Source: Gallionella sp.
GTDB taxonomy: Bacteria; Pseudomonadota; Gammaproteobacteria; Burkholderiales; Gallionellaceae
DNA: 64,000 bases
Reading direction: 5' to 3'
Assembly: GCA_028710565.1 (NCBI GenBank)
Contig: JAQTTV010000017.1
Span: forward strand, 1-64,000
Every line of letters begins with the position of its first letter. Position 1 is the stretch's first letter. Under the pieces are notes generated by a model that saw only the letters and a program-made list of their open reading frames with translations, searched no databases and had not been told where the DNA came from. Below, piece by piece: positions 43,170 through 52,216 of this stretch. A program made the translations under genes and the position numbers.

Positions 43170-44315
43170 TCAACAAATCCTCGGCAAGGGTTCGCCATGC
43201 AGTTGGTCCACCATGCGCCTGCCACCCAGCTTAGTTTGCATCTGCACAAAACACGCTGCATCGGCAATCACTTCCCCAATGATTGCAGCATCCCGCGCCA
43301 ACGGATGAGCACGCATCGCGCTTAGCAACCGCGCTGCATCAGACAGTGCGCAAATCGCCACCAACTTGCCTTCATTCGCCACATTCAGCGGATCTAAGCC
43401 CAGAAATTCACAGGCGGCGGCAACCGATTTTTTCACAGGAATCTGCGCTTCCTCCAATACCATACCCACGCCCGATTGTTGTGCGATTTCATTGAGCGCA
43501 CTTGCCAATCCACCTCGCGTCGGATCACGCATGACCCGAATATCCGCACCTGTTGCCAACATCGTCGCGACTAAATTATGTAGCGCGGCACTGTCCGAGG
43601 TAATTTCTGATTCAAATTGTAACCCAGCGCGCTGCGACATAATCGCCATACCGTGATCACCTAGCGTGCCCGACAACAAAATCACATCCCCCGCCCGCGC
43701 TCGATCGCCCGCTGGGGAAACGCAAAACTCCCCGCTTGCGGGAGCTACATCCTCCCCTCGCCCGTTTACGGGAGAGGGGCTGGGGGAGAGGGGATTTTGG
43801 GGAGCGAGGGCATGTGTCGTCACATACCCAACGCCAGTAGTAGTGATATAAACCCCATCGCCTTTGCCGCGTTCCACCACTTTGGTATCGCCCGTGACAA
43901 TCAACACCCCCGCCGCGAGCGCAGCGCGTGCCATTGAGTGTACGATGCGTTGCAAGTCGGCTAACGGCAGTCCTTCTTCTAAAATAAAACCCGCTGACAA
44001 CCACAATGGGGTCGCCCCCATCATAGAGAGATCATTCACCGTGCCATTTACCGCCAAACTGCCGATGTCCCCGCCTGCAAAAAATAGCGGTGACACCACA
44101 TGACCATCAGTGGATATCACCAGCCGACTGCCTGCGGGCGGCATCGGCAACACCGCGCCGTCATTACCTTGACGCAAATAATCATTGTCGAAGGCTGCGG
44201 CAAACAAAGTGGCAATCAACTGCGCCGAGGCTCGCCCCCCACTGCCGTGGCTCATTTCCACCCGCCCATGTTTAAAATCCAAGGGACGGACATAAACGGA
44301 TTTTGCAGCAGTCAT
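43170..44315 (-). CDS. hypE: HypE, hydrogenase cyanide-ligand synthase, with repeat-derived insert
   Basis: Dehydrates the thiocarbamoylated C-terminal cysteine to make the cyanide ligands of the [NiFe] centre. The 381-residue product has MSHGSGGRASAQLI, GNDGAVL, TGDTKVVERG, the ATP-binding DPTRGGLASAL and the essential C-terminal PRIC. At about residues 170-200, between VGYVTTHA and RAGDVILLSG, lies a Pro/Ser/Gly-rich insert (NPLSPSPSPVNGRGED) with no counterpart in usual HypE (about 340 aa); its DNA is a copy of the terminator-like repeat, in frame. The gene stands 5.4 kb from hypD and is transcribed separately. Confidence 0.93.
   Translation of the reverse strand: MTAAKSVYVRPLDFKHGRVEMSHGSGGRASAQLIATLFAAAFDNDYLRQGNDGAVLPMPPAGSRLVISTDGHVVSPLFFAGGDIGSLAVNGTVNDLSMMGATPLWLSAGFILEEGLPLADLQRIVHSMARAALAAGVLIVTGDTKVVERGKGDGVYITTTGVGYVTTHALAPQNPLSPSPSPVNGRGEDVAPASGEFCVSPAGDRARAGDVILLSGTLGDHGMAIMSQRAGLQFESEITSDSAALHNLVATMLATGADIRVMRDPTRGGLASALNEIAQQSGVGMVLEEAQIPVKKSVAAACEFLGLDPLNVANEGKLVAICALSDAARLLSAMRAHPLARDAAIIGEVIADAACFVQMQTKLGGRRMVDQLHGEPLPRIC
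43728..43800. repeat. Terminator-like repeat inserted in the hypE frame
   Basis: Two palindromes, CTCCCCGC/GCGGGAG (43728-43743) and CCCCTCGCCCGT/ACGGGAGAGGGG (43754-43779), followed by GGGGGAGAGGGG. The second is the same as the family at 10615, 37495 and 43139. It lies wholly inside hypE and keeps the frame open. Confidence 0.7.
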
Positions 44316-44352
44316 GCGAACTCCTTGTGGGAAATGGTTATGAATTGATTGA

Positions 44353-44577
44353 TAAGGTGTTGCGTTAGTTGCTAGTTGCTAGTTGCTAGTTGCTAGTTGC
44401 TAGTTGCTAGTTGCTAGTTGCTAGTTGCTAGTTGCTAGTTGCTAGTTGCTAGTTGCTAGTTGCTAGTTGCTAGTTGCTAGTTGCTAGTTGAGATCACATC
44501 CATATGAATACATTAAAAAATCATGTATGCACTGCGCATATACACCCTACCAACTATCAACTAACCGCTAACTATTC
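44353..44577. repeat. Heptamer hairpin element, locus B
   Basis: Left lead TAAGGTGTTGCGTTA, then about 17 exact GTTGCTA units (44368-44490), a centre GATCACATCCATATGAATAC, and a right lead TGTATGCACTGCGCATA followed by a short opposite arm CTACCAACTATCAACTAACC. The arms are complementary in type, so the unit could fold as a stem. It lies upstream of hypE and downstream of the diguanylate cyclase gene. Confidence 0.8.
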
Positions 44578-45385
44578 AATGCTCAAAAAATTTTGTCCGA
44601 TTGCGCCCTTCTTCTTTGGCTTGATACATGGCGATGTCAGCCCACTTGAGAACATCTTCCTGCGTCGCTTCGTGACCCAAGAACAGCACCACGCCAATAC
44701 TTGAGGTGCAATGATGCTCAACCGTGGCATTCGCTGCTTCACCCTGATTGCGGATCAAAAAATAGGGTTCTGCCAAGGTAGCACGAATTTTTTCTGCGAC
44801 AAGCGCAACCTGTGATCGTGCGAGTCCTTGATCCGCATCCAATTCTCCTATCATCACCACAAACTCATCACCACCGAAACGTGCCACGGTATCCGTTTCA
44901 CGCACGCAACCCGTAATGCGATGTGCCACCTCAATCAGCAGCAAATCGCCTACATCATGTCCATAAGTGTCATTCAGTGGTTTGAAATTATCTAAATCAA
45001 GAAACATCACTGCGCCATAACACTGGCTACGATTTCCCGCCGCCATGGCTTGCCCTAAGCGTTCGGTCATCAATCGGCGATTAGCCAGTTCGGTCAATGT
45101 GTCATAAAAGGCTAATTTCCGAATTTTATGTTCACTTTCGCGCAAGGCGCGGGTGATTTTCTCATTTTCCCGCAACGCGGCTTCCAGTTCATCGGTACGA
45201 CGACGCACTTGCTCTTCGAGGGTGATTGCGGTCTGAAACAAACTAAAGTCTGAACCTTGCAGACTTGAATTGCGTTCAGCGCGATTCATCAATGCCTGAA
45301 TTATTTTGTTCAAGCGCAAAATCTCCAGCTGCAAATGTTGCTTATCCGCATCAATCGGCACTTCATCCACCACGGTTTTATTCAC
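44576..45385 (-). CDS. Diguanylate cyclase paired with a FIST sensor
   Basis: A 269-residue soluble protein: N-terminal coiled coil (about 15-95) and GGDEF domain with FGGDEF intact and a product-inhibition site RETD five residues upstream. DNDT-type loops (FLDLDNFKPLNDTYGHDVGD) are complete, so it should make cyclic-di-GMP. The GTG start overlaps the FIST gene by eight bases. The coiled coil suits regulation by the FIST protein, which probably senses nitric oxide or a small molecule. Confidence 0.92.
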   Translation of the reverse strand: MNKTVVDEVPIDADKQHLQLEILRLNKIIQALMNRAERNSSLQGSDFSLFQTAITLEEQVRRRTDELEAALRENEKITRALRESEHKIRKLAFYDTLTELANRRLMTERLGQAMAAGNRSQCYGAVMFLDLDNFKPLNDTYGHDVGDLLLIEVAHRITGCVRETDTVARFGGDEFVVMIGELDADQGLARSQVALVAEKIRATLAEPYFLIRNQGEAANATVEHHCTSSIGVVLFLGHEATQEDVLKWADIAMYQAKEEGRNRTKFFEH

Positions 45386-46595
45386 TGCTTTCCCCTTGGG
45401 CAGCCTCTAGCAGGGTGCCGATAGCTATACCTGTGAGGGTTTGGTTGACATGTATGCCGTGGAATTGCTCTCCGAAACTGCTAAACCCAATAGTGTTGTT
45501 GCGCTGAAAAACCTCTCCGACGCGATCTTTTAAACCGTTCGCTGTGATTTCCAGATTGCGTAGCACGCAATCGCAAGCCAGAACGAGTTGGGGTTGTCCT
45601 ATTTCAGCATGAATATTGTCGAATGTCCGCTCTAACCCTTGCACCAGATTCACACCATGCGCCACCCTAAACACTAAGCCTTCTTCAATGGCACAAAAGA
45701 AAGTTAGGCTGCCATCAGGATTCGCTTTCTGGATGGAACGTACATAATCTGTACCGTCAATCATCACGACCACGGGCGAAGCCGCAAATCGCTTGGGATT
45801 GAGTTCATGCTCAGCCACGCCAACCAAGCGCGCGTATTCAGCGGCAGCGGGAAGTCCGTTGATTTCCTTGACGATACGACTGGTGGCATCCGCTTCCGTG
45901 ACGACCAGCCGTTCATCGCTCGCCACAAAATGCTGGGTCTTGAATATAGTAAAAGGTAGGGAAGTGTGTGCCAGTACGAGTATGGCACTATTGGAATGAA
46001 AACGTCCCTCACTATAAACATAGGTTTGCGTAAATTGCAGATCGCCACCAGCCGATCCACCAAACAACACCATTTTACCCAACGCATGCTGCAAGGCATG
46101 TGCCACAGGTTCCTCGCGCACCGACAAACCATCAATCAGGAGTAGCGCAAAACTGTTATCTGGACTTACCGCAGGAGCTTTACTTTCAAGACGCTGCAAC
46201 AAGGTTTGCGCGAAGACATTTCCCTGAGTGAGTTCAAATGTGTCCAAATGATTCAACAACCCACTGACAGCAACAAAACGCCCCGCTGCAAAACTTGCTC
46301 CCGATAAACTATGCTGGCGATAGCCGAGCGGTCCGATTTCCCCCGCAGCCGTACACCCCACCACCTGCACGCCCGCAAACAAAAGGGCTATTTCAGCAGC
46401 CAGTACATCAAGGTCATATTCACTGGAACAGAAGAAGATAACCAGTTCCATATCGGGCTGTGAAACCGCCGCATGAAACTCATGTGCTGCCTGACGCGAA
46501 TCTGTTGCACACGATTGCGCCCGACGAATACCCTGCTCATCCATCATTACCCCCATATTTTGCATAAAACCAAACTGGTTAATTGTGGAACTCAC
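45378..46595 (-). CDS. FIST-domain sensor (NosP-like)
   Basis: A 405-residue cytoplasmic protein with FIST_N (about 30-220: VVGCTAAGEIGPLGY, LLLIDGLSVREEP, FGGSAGGDLQF) and FIST_C (about 230-390: RSIQKANPDGSLTFFCAIEEG, IGFSSFGEQFHG). FIST proteins of the NosP type bind haem and sense nitric oxide, acting on adjacent kinases or cyclases; the neighbour here is a diguanylate cyclase. No haem ligand can be assigned by eye. The start is the GTG at 46595; ATG 46565 is an alternative. Confidence 0.88.
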   Translation of the reverse strand: MSSTINQFGFMQNMGVMMDEQGIRRAQSCATDSRQAAHEFHAAVSQPDMELVIFFCSSEYDLDVLAAEIALLFAGVQVVGCTAAGEIGPLGYRQHSLSGASFAAGRFVAVSGLLNHLDTFELTQGNVFAQTLLQRLESKAPAVSPDNSFALLLIDGLSVREEPVAHALQHALGKMVLFGGSAGGDLQFTQTYVYSEGRFHSNSAILVLAHTSLPFTIFKTQHFVASDERLVVTEADATSRIVKEINGLPAAAEYARLVGVAEHELNPKRFAASPVVVMIDGTDYVRSIQKANPDGSLTFFCAIEEGLVFRVAHGVNLVQGLERTFDNIHAEIGQPQLVLACDCVLRNLEITANGLKDRVGEVFQRNNTIGFSSFGEQFHGIHVNQTLTGIAIGTLLEAAQGESSE

Positions 46596-46717
46596 AAATA
46601 ACCCGCTATCTAGATAGCCTCCTTAAGAATACCATCGTTATTGCACCGTATGTTTGAAGTCTGCGAACCCTTATGGGTAGCGGAATCGGGTCTGCCCCGC
46701 TTGATTCAGAAGCGGGG

Positions 46718-47578
46718 TTAAGCTGCGCGCCGCCCTGCCCGAAAATAAGCCGTGTTGTCGTAATAGGCTGAATCTTCATTATCAGCCGTCCAGCCTGGCA
46801 CGCCCAATAACGGTACGGGGGACAAGTCGCGGGTGTGACGGCAGTGTTCGGGATCAGCCAGATGCTGAGCCAACAACGCATCCAGATGCGATAGCCGCTT
46901 ATCCAGCGGCCAGCCGAAGAATTCTGGTTCCACCGCCAGCAGCAGTCCCTGCCCCGTCATGCCGACATAAGGTTGCAACGCTTTCTCGTACAGACCGTGG
47001 CCGAAAATATAAAAGTCCATCTCTTGCTGCGCGGATTGAGGTCTCACCTGCTCGCGGTGCTGCCAAAACAGCTCCTTCCATTTGAAGTCGCGCAGCAATC
47101 CTGCCAGTTCGTTGCCTGAATGATGATTGGCATAAGGCACGATCACGCCCGATTCATCCAGCAAAGTATTCACATCGCGCACCGCGCCGCGCTGACTGCT
47201 GGATTCCATCGCTTCTTGCTGTATTAGAGCCTGATAATGGCGCGCATTGATTGCCGCCTTGGTGTGGGGATACGCCAGCCACACCAGCGCATTGAGCAGA
47301 TCGTGCCAGTTATCCGAACGCGTCGGCACTTCGCCCTGCAAATAACAGCGCGGCTCATATTGCCGCTCGAACGGCAACTTGCCGCACTCCTGCGGGACGA
47401 AGCGAATGGTCGCGCCACTTTGCGCCACGATGGCAGGCTGCTGCGCCGCCAGCAGCGCGTTGTAATCCGCCAGCGCAGGGAAACCCGCAACGTGGAAGTC
47501 AGCGAGTACAGGGTGCAGCGGGGCGAACAAGGGGGATTGCAACAGTGCAGCTCTGTTCCATGCGGGGGTTGGTTTCAT
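46718..47578 (-). CDS. DUF3025 protein
   Basis: A 286-residue soluble protein with the DUF3025 pattern: RFVPQECGKLPFERQYEPRCY, NWHDLLNALVWLAYPHTK, DESGVIVPYANHH, FYIFGHGLYEKALQPYVGMTG and a C-terminal PVPLLGVPGW. The family is widespread in beta- and gammaproteobacteria and has no assigned function; conserved His, Glu and Asp residues suggest a metal site. It appears monocistronic. Confidence 0.82.
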   Translation of the reverse strand: MKPTPAWNRAALLQSPLFAPLHPVLADFHVAGFPALADYNALLAAQQPAIVAQSGATIRFVPQECGKLPFERQYEPRCYLQGEVPTRSDNWHDLLNALVWLAYPHTKAAINARHYQALIQQEAMESSSQRGAVRDVNTLLDESGVIVPYANHHSGNELAGLLRDFKWKELFWQHREQVRPQSAQQEMDFYIFGHGLYEKALQPYVGMTGQGLLLAVEPEFFGWPLDKRLSHLDALLAQHLADPEHCRHTRDLSPVPLLGVPGWTADNEDSAYYDNTAYFRAGRRAA

Positions 47579-47764
47579 CCGCTCAGTTTAACCGAAGTTT
47601 TGAGACGGCAAAAATCAAGAGGGAAGATAGGATGTTTAAACGGACTCAAGATGATGATTTGACTATTTATTTCGAGCCGTGACGCACGGAAACAAACTCA
47701 ATTTGGCGCGTGAACGGATAGTGAGGTTCATTTTGGAATAATAGGCTGTGGTTTGGATAGCTTC

Positions 47765-48349
47765 TCAAAAAATGTCCATCAGTAGGTGAATTTCTGTACT
47801 GGGATTCATGCTTGCATCGTTCAACGCTTCGGCAAGCACTTTTGCAGAATTTTGACGTGCAGCGGGAAACTTGTCGAAAAGCAAATCGAAAAGGTTCGTT
47901 TTGTCGCCCTTGTCGTAGCTTTCCATATTGGGCTTTTTGCTCAAGGCTTTTGTAATCGACTCCTCACCCTTGGTGCTATAAGGCTTTCGCGTATAGCCAA
48001 AATGAAGCAGTAGCCAAAACTCAAAACAGGGATAAGAAGAAATAACTTCGACTTTTTTGGTTTTCTTGGCATGTTGAATGGCATCCTCAAGCGCATCGCG
48101 CATATCCCAATCTATGACGCAATAAATTTTGTCAAACTTAGCTTGACGCGAAACGGCCTTCTCAACAATCCCTTTGGGGTCTGTCTTCCCGCAATGCTCA
48201 ATGGTTAAGGTTTCGCGATGAATGCGAAAGCAATGGCTACGAGCCGCATCCTCAAAGTATTTCAATCCTGATTTGCTATCTTCACAAAGCAGCAAGACTT
48301 TCGGTTGCGGCTGAAAGCGAGGTTGACGTAACTTGGGCGTAAATGCCAT
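47765..48349 (-). CDS. RloB-family protein (AbiLii-like)
   Basis: The track start is far too early; ATG 48349 follows GGAAA and lies 11 bases after the stop of the ATPase gene, giving 194 residues. RloB has a Toprim-like fold: VLLLCEDSKSGLKYFEDAAR supplies the Glu and CVIDWDMRD the Asp-x-Asp. A long C-terminal half (CFEFWLLLHFG) is also typical. RloB is found with an AAA ATPase (RloA), and the pair corresponds to the abortive-infection system AbiL. The expected role is nucleic-acid cleavage triggered by phage. Confidence 0.85.
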   Translation of the reverse strand: MAFTPKLRQPRFQPQPKVLLLCEDSKSGLKYFEDAARSHCFRIHRETLTIEHCGKTDPKGIVEKAVSRQAKFDKIYCVIDWDMRDALEDAIQHAKKTKKVEVISSYPCFEFWLLLHFGYTRKPYSTKGEESITKALSKKPNMESYDKGDKTNLFDLLFDKFPAARQNSAKVLAEALNDASMNPSTEIHLLMDIF

Positions 48350-48359
48350 TTTGGATTTC

Positions 48360-49622
48360 CTAACGAATAAACGGAAGTCCGCGATAGCGTCCTTCGTAAT
48401 AGCGTTTTTCCAAGTCTTCACCTTCTCGCCCCTCAAAATCGTGGATAGAACGTAGTTGCGTCGCACCGTTTTCATCGCGCTCTGTGAGCCAAAATTGGTC
48501 GCGGCGCAGCAATTTGGTATCCATGAGGTGCGTATCGTGGGTGGTAAAAATGAGTTGCGTAAACTGCTCTGCCTCAAGGTGTTTTTTGATTAAACTGGCG
48601 ACGATATTGGGATGCAAGCTACTATCTAGTTCATCTACAACTAATACTTGTGATGCTGCTCGTGATGTTGCAGACCACACCATCATTGTCCAAGGAAGCC
48701 AAAATCCAATTAAATTTTGCGTTCCTTTGGATTCTTCACTAAGCTCAAATAAGGCTTCACCCAGTGCTGTTTTGTGAGTAAAAACAGTCTTATGCTCCAC
48801 ACTTGGAGACTTTGCTTGTTCTAAAGTATTAATGAGGGATTCTGAGCCAAGTTCAGCGGTCTGTATGGTTGGTTCAAATTGAATATGTGCCACAGGAACA
48901 TCAATCTGTTGTAGGAATAAAGCTATTTCACTCGCAAATTCAGGACTGTTCTTAGCTAATCTTTGAGCTACAGTAGTAAAAGGACTCATATCCTCCCCAA
49001 CAACAAACACTCCAGATGCTAACCAATTAAAGGGCTTTTTAAGTTGGCTCATATTGTCACTGCTGTTTGCAACCGCTTGCACAATAAACAAGGTTTTAGA
49101 ATTGGTGAGTTTTTGCCAAACCGTATGCAAAGCCGTTTCACCCTCTAGTGTTTTCCCCATCGTATATTGCTCACTTGCGGCAGCGTTAATTCGCTCATAC
49201 AACAAGGTTTCTTTGCCATTAGGGAACGCGGTTAGTCGTTCTTCCACAATCCGTTCCTTGGTCGCCGCTAATTCAAACAAATAGCGTTGTCCCGCCGTTA
49301 CAAAATGCAGCTCAATGCGGCTGGGTTGTTCCGCCAAAAGGGGATCAAAACGAAAAGGAGAAACAGGAAGACAGGATGCTTGTGTACTAGGTTGGCGATT
49401 TGCAAATTCGTGCACTAATCCAAGTGCCTTAACCAAATTGCTTTTGCCCGATGCGTTTGCGCCGTAGATGGCAGCAACTTTTAGTAATTTGGGTAATTTC
49501 TCTCCTTGCACGTCGGGTGTAAAAACATTTTCTTTCTTTCTTAATCGCGGCACTGCAACCATCGAAAAGGTTTGTTTTTCGCGGAAAGAGAGAAAATTTT
49601 CAACTGAGAATTCAATCAACAT
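48360..49622 (-). CDS. RloA/AbiLi-type AAA ATPase
   Basis: A 420-residue ATPase of the AAA_15/OLD-like group. ATG 49622 (MLIEFSVENFLSF) is preferred over an upstream TTG. Walker A GANASGKSNLVKAL, Walker B VVDELDSSLHP and the His-switch FTTHDTHLMD are complete. With the adjacent RloB it forms a two-gene anti-phage module resembling AbiL. It sits between the two halves of the hydrogenase maturation genes and is visibly richer in A+T than they are. Confidence 0.88.
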   Translation of the reverse strand: MLIEFSVENFLSFREKQTFSMVAVPRLRKKENVFTPDVQGEKLPKLLKVAAIYGANASGKSNLVKALGLVHEFANRQPSTQASCLPVSPFRFDPLLAEQPSRIELHFVTAGQRYLFELAATKERIVEERLTAFPNGKETLLYERINAAASEQYTMGKTLEGETALHTVWQKLTNSKTLFIVQAVANSSDNMSQLKKPFNWLASGVFVVGEDMSPFTTVAQRLAKNSPEFASEIALFLQQIDVPVAHIQFEPTIQTAELGSESLINTLEQAKSPSVEHKTVFTHKTALGEALFELSEESKGTQNLIGFWLPWTMMVWSATSRAASQVLVVDELDSSLHPNIVASLIKKHLEAEQFTQLIFTTHDTHLMDTKLLRRDQFWLTERDENGATQLRSIHDFEGREGEDLEKRYYEGRYRGLPFIR

Positions 49623-49717
49623 ACAGAAATCTCGCAAATAATGGACTATAGGAGCAATTATTATGCAGCAAATCCAATTTAAGTACAGAAAAATTGCATT
49701 TAAATGAAAGTCATCAT

Positions 49718-50827
49718 CTACTGAGCAAACCGTCTATAGGTGTAATGCGCGGCGCATGCGCCTTCAGAGGAGACCATACACGCGCCTATGGGGTTGTCGG
49801 GCGTACACACTGTGCCAAACAATTTGCATTCCGATGGACGGGTAGTGCCGCGCAATACGGCAGCACATTCGCAGCCTTTTTGATCGGGCACGGCGGTATA
49901 AACCAGTTCTGGAAAACGCTGTTCCGCATCAAAATCCGTCCATTCTCCCCGCAAACACAAGCCCGACGCGGGCAAGGTGCCCAGCCCACGCCACTCAAAT
50001 GAAGGGCGAATCACAAATACTTCCGCCACCAGCCGTTGCGCCTTGGCGTTGCCGTGTGCCGTGACGGCACGGGTAAATTCGTTTTCCACATCGGCACGTC
50101 CCGTATTCACTTGACGCACCAACATCAAAATCGCTTGCAACAAATCCAGCGGTTCAAAGCCCGCAATCACAATCGGCATGGCAAAATCCGTGGCGAGCTG
50201 CTGATAAGGTGCGGAGCCGATCACCGTGGAAACATGGGCGGGACCGACCAGTCCGTGCAATGGCACATCGCCCATTTGCGTCAAAATCGCCTGCATCGCG
50301 GGCAAGGTCAACACGTGGTTACACAATACTGAAAAGTTTTCCAAGCCCAGCGCTTTCGCCTGCAAAATCATACTGGCGGTAGGCGGCGTGGTGGTTTCAA
50401 AACCAATCGCCAAAAACACCACCTCACGATGCGGATGCTGTTGGGCGATGGTCAGCGCGTCCAAGGGGGAATACACCATTTGCACGTTCGCACCCTGCGC
50501 TTTTGCCTTGAGCAAGGACATCTGATGCGAGGCGGGTACGCGCAAACAATCGCCGTAGCTACACAAAATCACCTCACGCTCCAACGCCAGCCGTATTGCC
50601 AAATCCACCCGCCCAATCGGCAACACGCACACGGGGCAGCCAGGGCCATGGATCATCTGCACTTGAGGCGGCAAACGATCCAACAAACCATATCGCGACA
50701 ACGCATGGGTATGCCCGCCGCAAAACTCCATAAAACGATACGCGCGATCGGCTTGCACTTCCGCCGCGATGCGGGCAATCAGATGCTGCGCCAGTTCACC
50801 ATCCCGAAATTCATCGACGTATTTCAT
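49718..50827 (-). CDS. hypD: HypD, hydrogenase Fe-cofactor scaffold
   Basis: The scaffold on which HypC and HypD assemble Fe(CN)2CO. The 369-residue product has FMEFCGGHTHALSRYG, GPGCPVCVLP (catalytic cysteines), GFETTTPPTA and the C-terminal cluster of four cysteines that hold a [4Fe-4S] centre (CECAAVLRG, ECKLFGTVC, GACMVSSEGACAAHY). It overlaps hypC (ATGA) and is the last gene of the hyp run. Confidence 0.95.
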   Translation of the reverse strand: MKYVDEFRDGELAQHLIARIAAEVQADRAYRFMEFCGGHTHALSRYGLLDRLPPQVQMIHGPGCPVCVLPIGRVDLAIRLALEREVILCSYGDCLRVPASHQMSLLKAKAQGANVQMVYSPLDALTIAQQHPHREVVFLAIGFETTTPPTASMILQAKALGLENFSVLCNHVLTLPAMQAILTQMGDVPLHGLVGPAHVSTVIGSAPYQQLATDFAMPIVIAGFEPLDLLQAILMLVRQVNTGRADVENEFTRAVTAHGNAKAQRLVAEVFVIRPSFEWRGLGTLPASGLCLRGEWTDFDAEQRFPELVYTAVPDQKGCECAAVLRGTTRPSECKLFGTVCTPDNPIGACMVSSEGACAAHYTYRRFAQ

Positions 50828-51045
50828 GACTGCGCACCCAATTGGGCAAACAATGCCAAAGTCTGTGCGGCTTCGTCAGGATCGAGCAACTGCAAGGCAT
50901 AACCCACATGCACAATCACATAATCCCCCACCTTCGCGCCTTCGACCAAAGATAAGGAAATCACCTTACGCACCCCGTCCAAGTCTATGCGCGCCATGTC
51001 ATCTGGCAATAATTCAATTACTAGAGCAGGAATAGCGAGACACAT
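50824..51045 (-). CDS. hypC: HypC, hydrogenase maturation chaperone
   Basis: A 73-residue HypC/HupF protein starting MCLAIPALV with the essential Cys2, preceded by GAAAGGA. It carries the Fe(CN)2CO unit with HypD and delivers it to the large-subunit precursor. The track entry begins upstream in another reading. Stop overlaps hypD. Confidence 0.93.
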   Translation of the reverse strand: MCLAIPALVIELLPDDMARIDLDGVRKVISLSLVEGAKVGDYVIVHVGYALQLLDPDEAAQTLALFAQLGAQS

Positions 51046-51085
51046 AAAGATCCTTTCAAAATAAGGTGGGTCGGATTGCACCAAT

Positions 51086-52216
51086 CTAAAACGATGATTG
51101 CGCCGCCACCCATGCTTGTCCCAGGGCAATTGCGGTGTCGTTGGGCGGGATGGCTTGTGCGGTGAGTATCTTAAATCCAGCCGCTGGTAGAGATGCGTGT
51201 AGTCCTGCGCTAAGCAGTTGATTGAAAAAACAACCGCCACCTAATGCCACCGTGTGTATCCCTGTTTGTTGCGCGGCGTATTGTACCCACTCAGTCAGCG
51301 CGGCGATAAGGGTTTGGTGAAAAATCGCTGCGGCGCGTTCGACATCCGATGTTTCAGTCAAATACGCTAAAGTGGGCAGCAGGTCGAGTAGCCCTGTCGC
51401 ACTGATGTGCCAACCTTGTGCCAACGCGGGCGGCGCATCGTGGTGTTGCAAATAGCGCGTGGCTGCTTGTTCCAAAGCGATGGCAGCTTGTGCATCATGC
51501 TGCATCACTGCACACAAACCTAGCAAACCCGCTGCGGCATCGAACACCCGCCCCATACTGGAGGTGCGCGGGCAGTGGAGGTCGCGTTGTAACAAGGTAG
51601 ATACTGTGGGTGCGGCTACTTGATCGCCAAATCGACTCACGATTTCAGCATTGCGCCCCAGTTCGTGCAAAACCGCTGCCGCCATACGCCACGGTTCTTG
51701 CGCGGCACGATCCCCGCCCGCCAAAGCCAAAGGGTGCAGATGACCGAGACGTTGACAGTCTGCGCCGTGCACTTGCAGCAACTCACCGCCCCAAGCCGTG
51801 CCATCCGTCCCCAATCCCACGCCGTCCAATGCCAAGCCTAAAACGGGCTGAACGATGCCGTGTTCCGCACACACGGCGGCGAGATGGGCATGATGATGTT
51901 GCACGGCAATGCAAGGGACATTCAATTCCGCAGCAAGCTGAGCCGCCAAGCGGCTGGAATAAAAGTCGGGGTGTAAATCGTGGGCAATGGTGTGTATAGG
52001 TTCATCCAGCGCAGACAACAGTTTTCTCGCCAAAAGCGCATGGGCGCGGCAGGCTTCGGGCGTATCGAGATTGCCTACCGATTGGGTCAAATAGGCGTAA
52101 TCGCCCACCGCGAGACACAAAGTATTATTGAACCACGCGCCCATCGCCAAGATCGGCGGCACGGCATGTGGCAAGCGAATCACGTGCTGCACACACGCAT
52201 GCAACTTGGCATTCAT
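51086..52216 (-). CDS. hypF: Short HypF, carbamoyltransferase domain only
   Basis: HypF normally has about 750 residues (acylphosphatase, zinc fingers, YrdC, Kae1-like). This 376-residue protein carries only the C-terminal Kae1-like carbamoyltransferase: [35 protein letters not shown] (metal-binding His), [16 protein letters not shown] and [11 protein letters not shown]. Functional short HypF proteins of this size are known in Ralstonia-type organisms, so it may still work, perhaps with a second protein making carbamoyl-adenylate. It overlaps hypB by four bases (ATGA), so it is not a sequencing break. Confidence 0.9.
   Translation of the reverse strand: MNAKLHACVQHVIRLPHAVPPILAMGAWFNNTLCLAVGDYAYLTQSVGNLDTPEACRAHALLARKLLSALDEPIHTIAHDLHPDFYSSRLAAQLAAELNVPCIAVQHHHAHLAAVCAEHGIVQPVLGLALDGVGLGTDGTAWGGELLQVHGADCQRLGHLHPLALAGGDRAAQEPWRMAAAVLHELGRNAEIVSRFGDQVAAPTVSTLLQRDLHCPRTSSMGRVFDAAAGLLGLCAVMQHDAQAAIALEQAATRYLQHHDAPPALAQGWHISATGLLDLLPTLAYLTETSDVERAAAIFHQTLIAALTEWVQYAAQQTGIHTVALGGGCFFNQLLSAGLHASLPAAGFKILTAQAIPPNDTAIALGQAWVAAQSSF

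Noticed and set aside
44368-44490. Possible CRISPR array
   Set aside because: The unit is a 7-bp exact tandem repeat with no spacers; the other heptamer loci are the same. No cas genes are present.
51086-52216. HypF shortened by a frameshift or assembly error
   Set aside because: The start overlaps hypB by ATGA and hypB is complete, so the missing N-terminal domains are not encoded immediately upstream.
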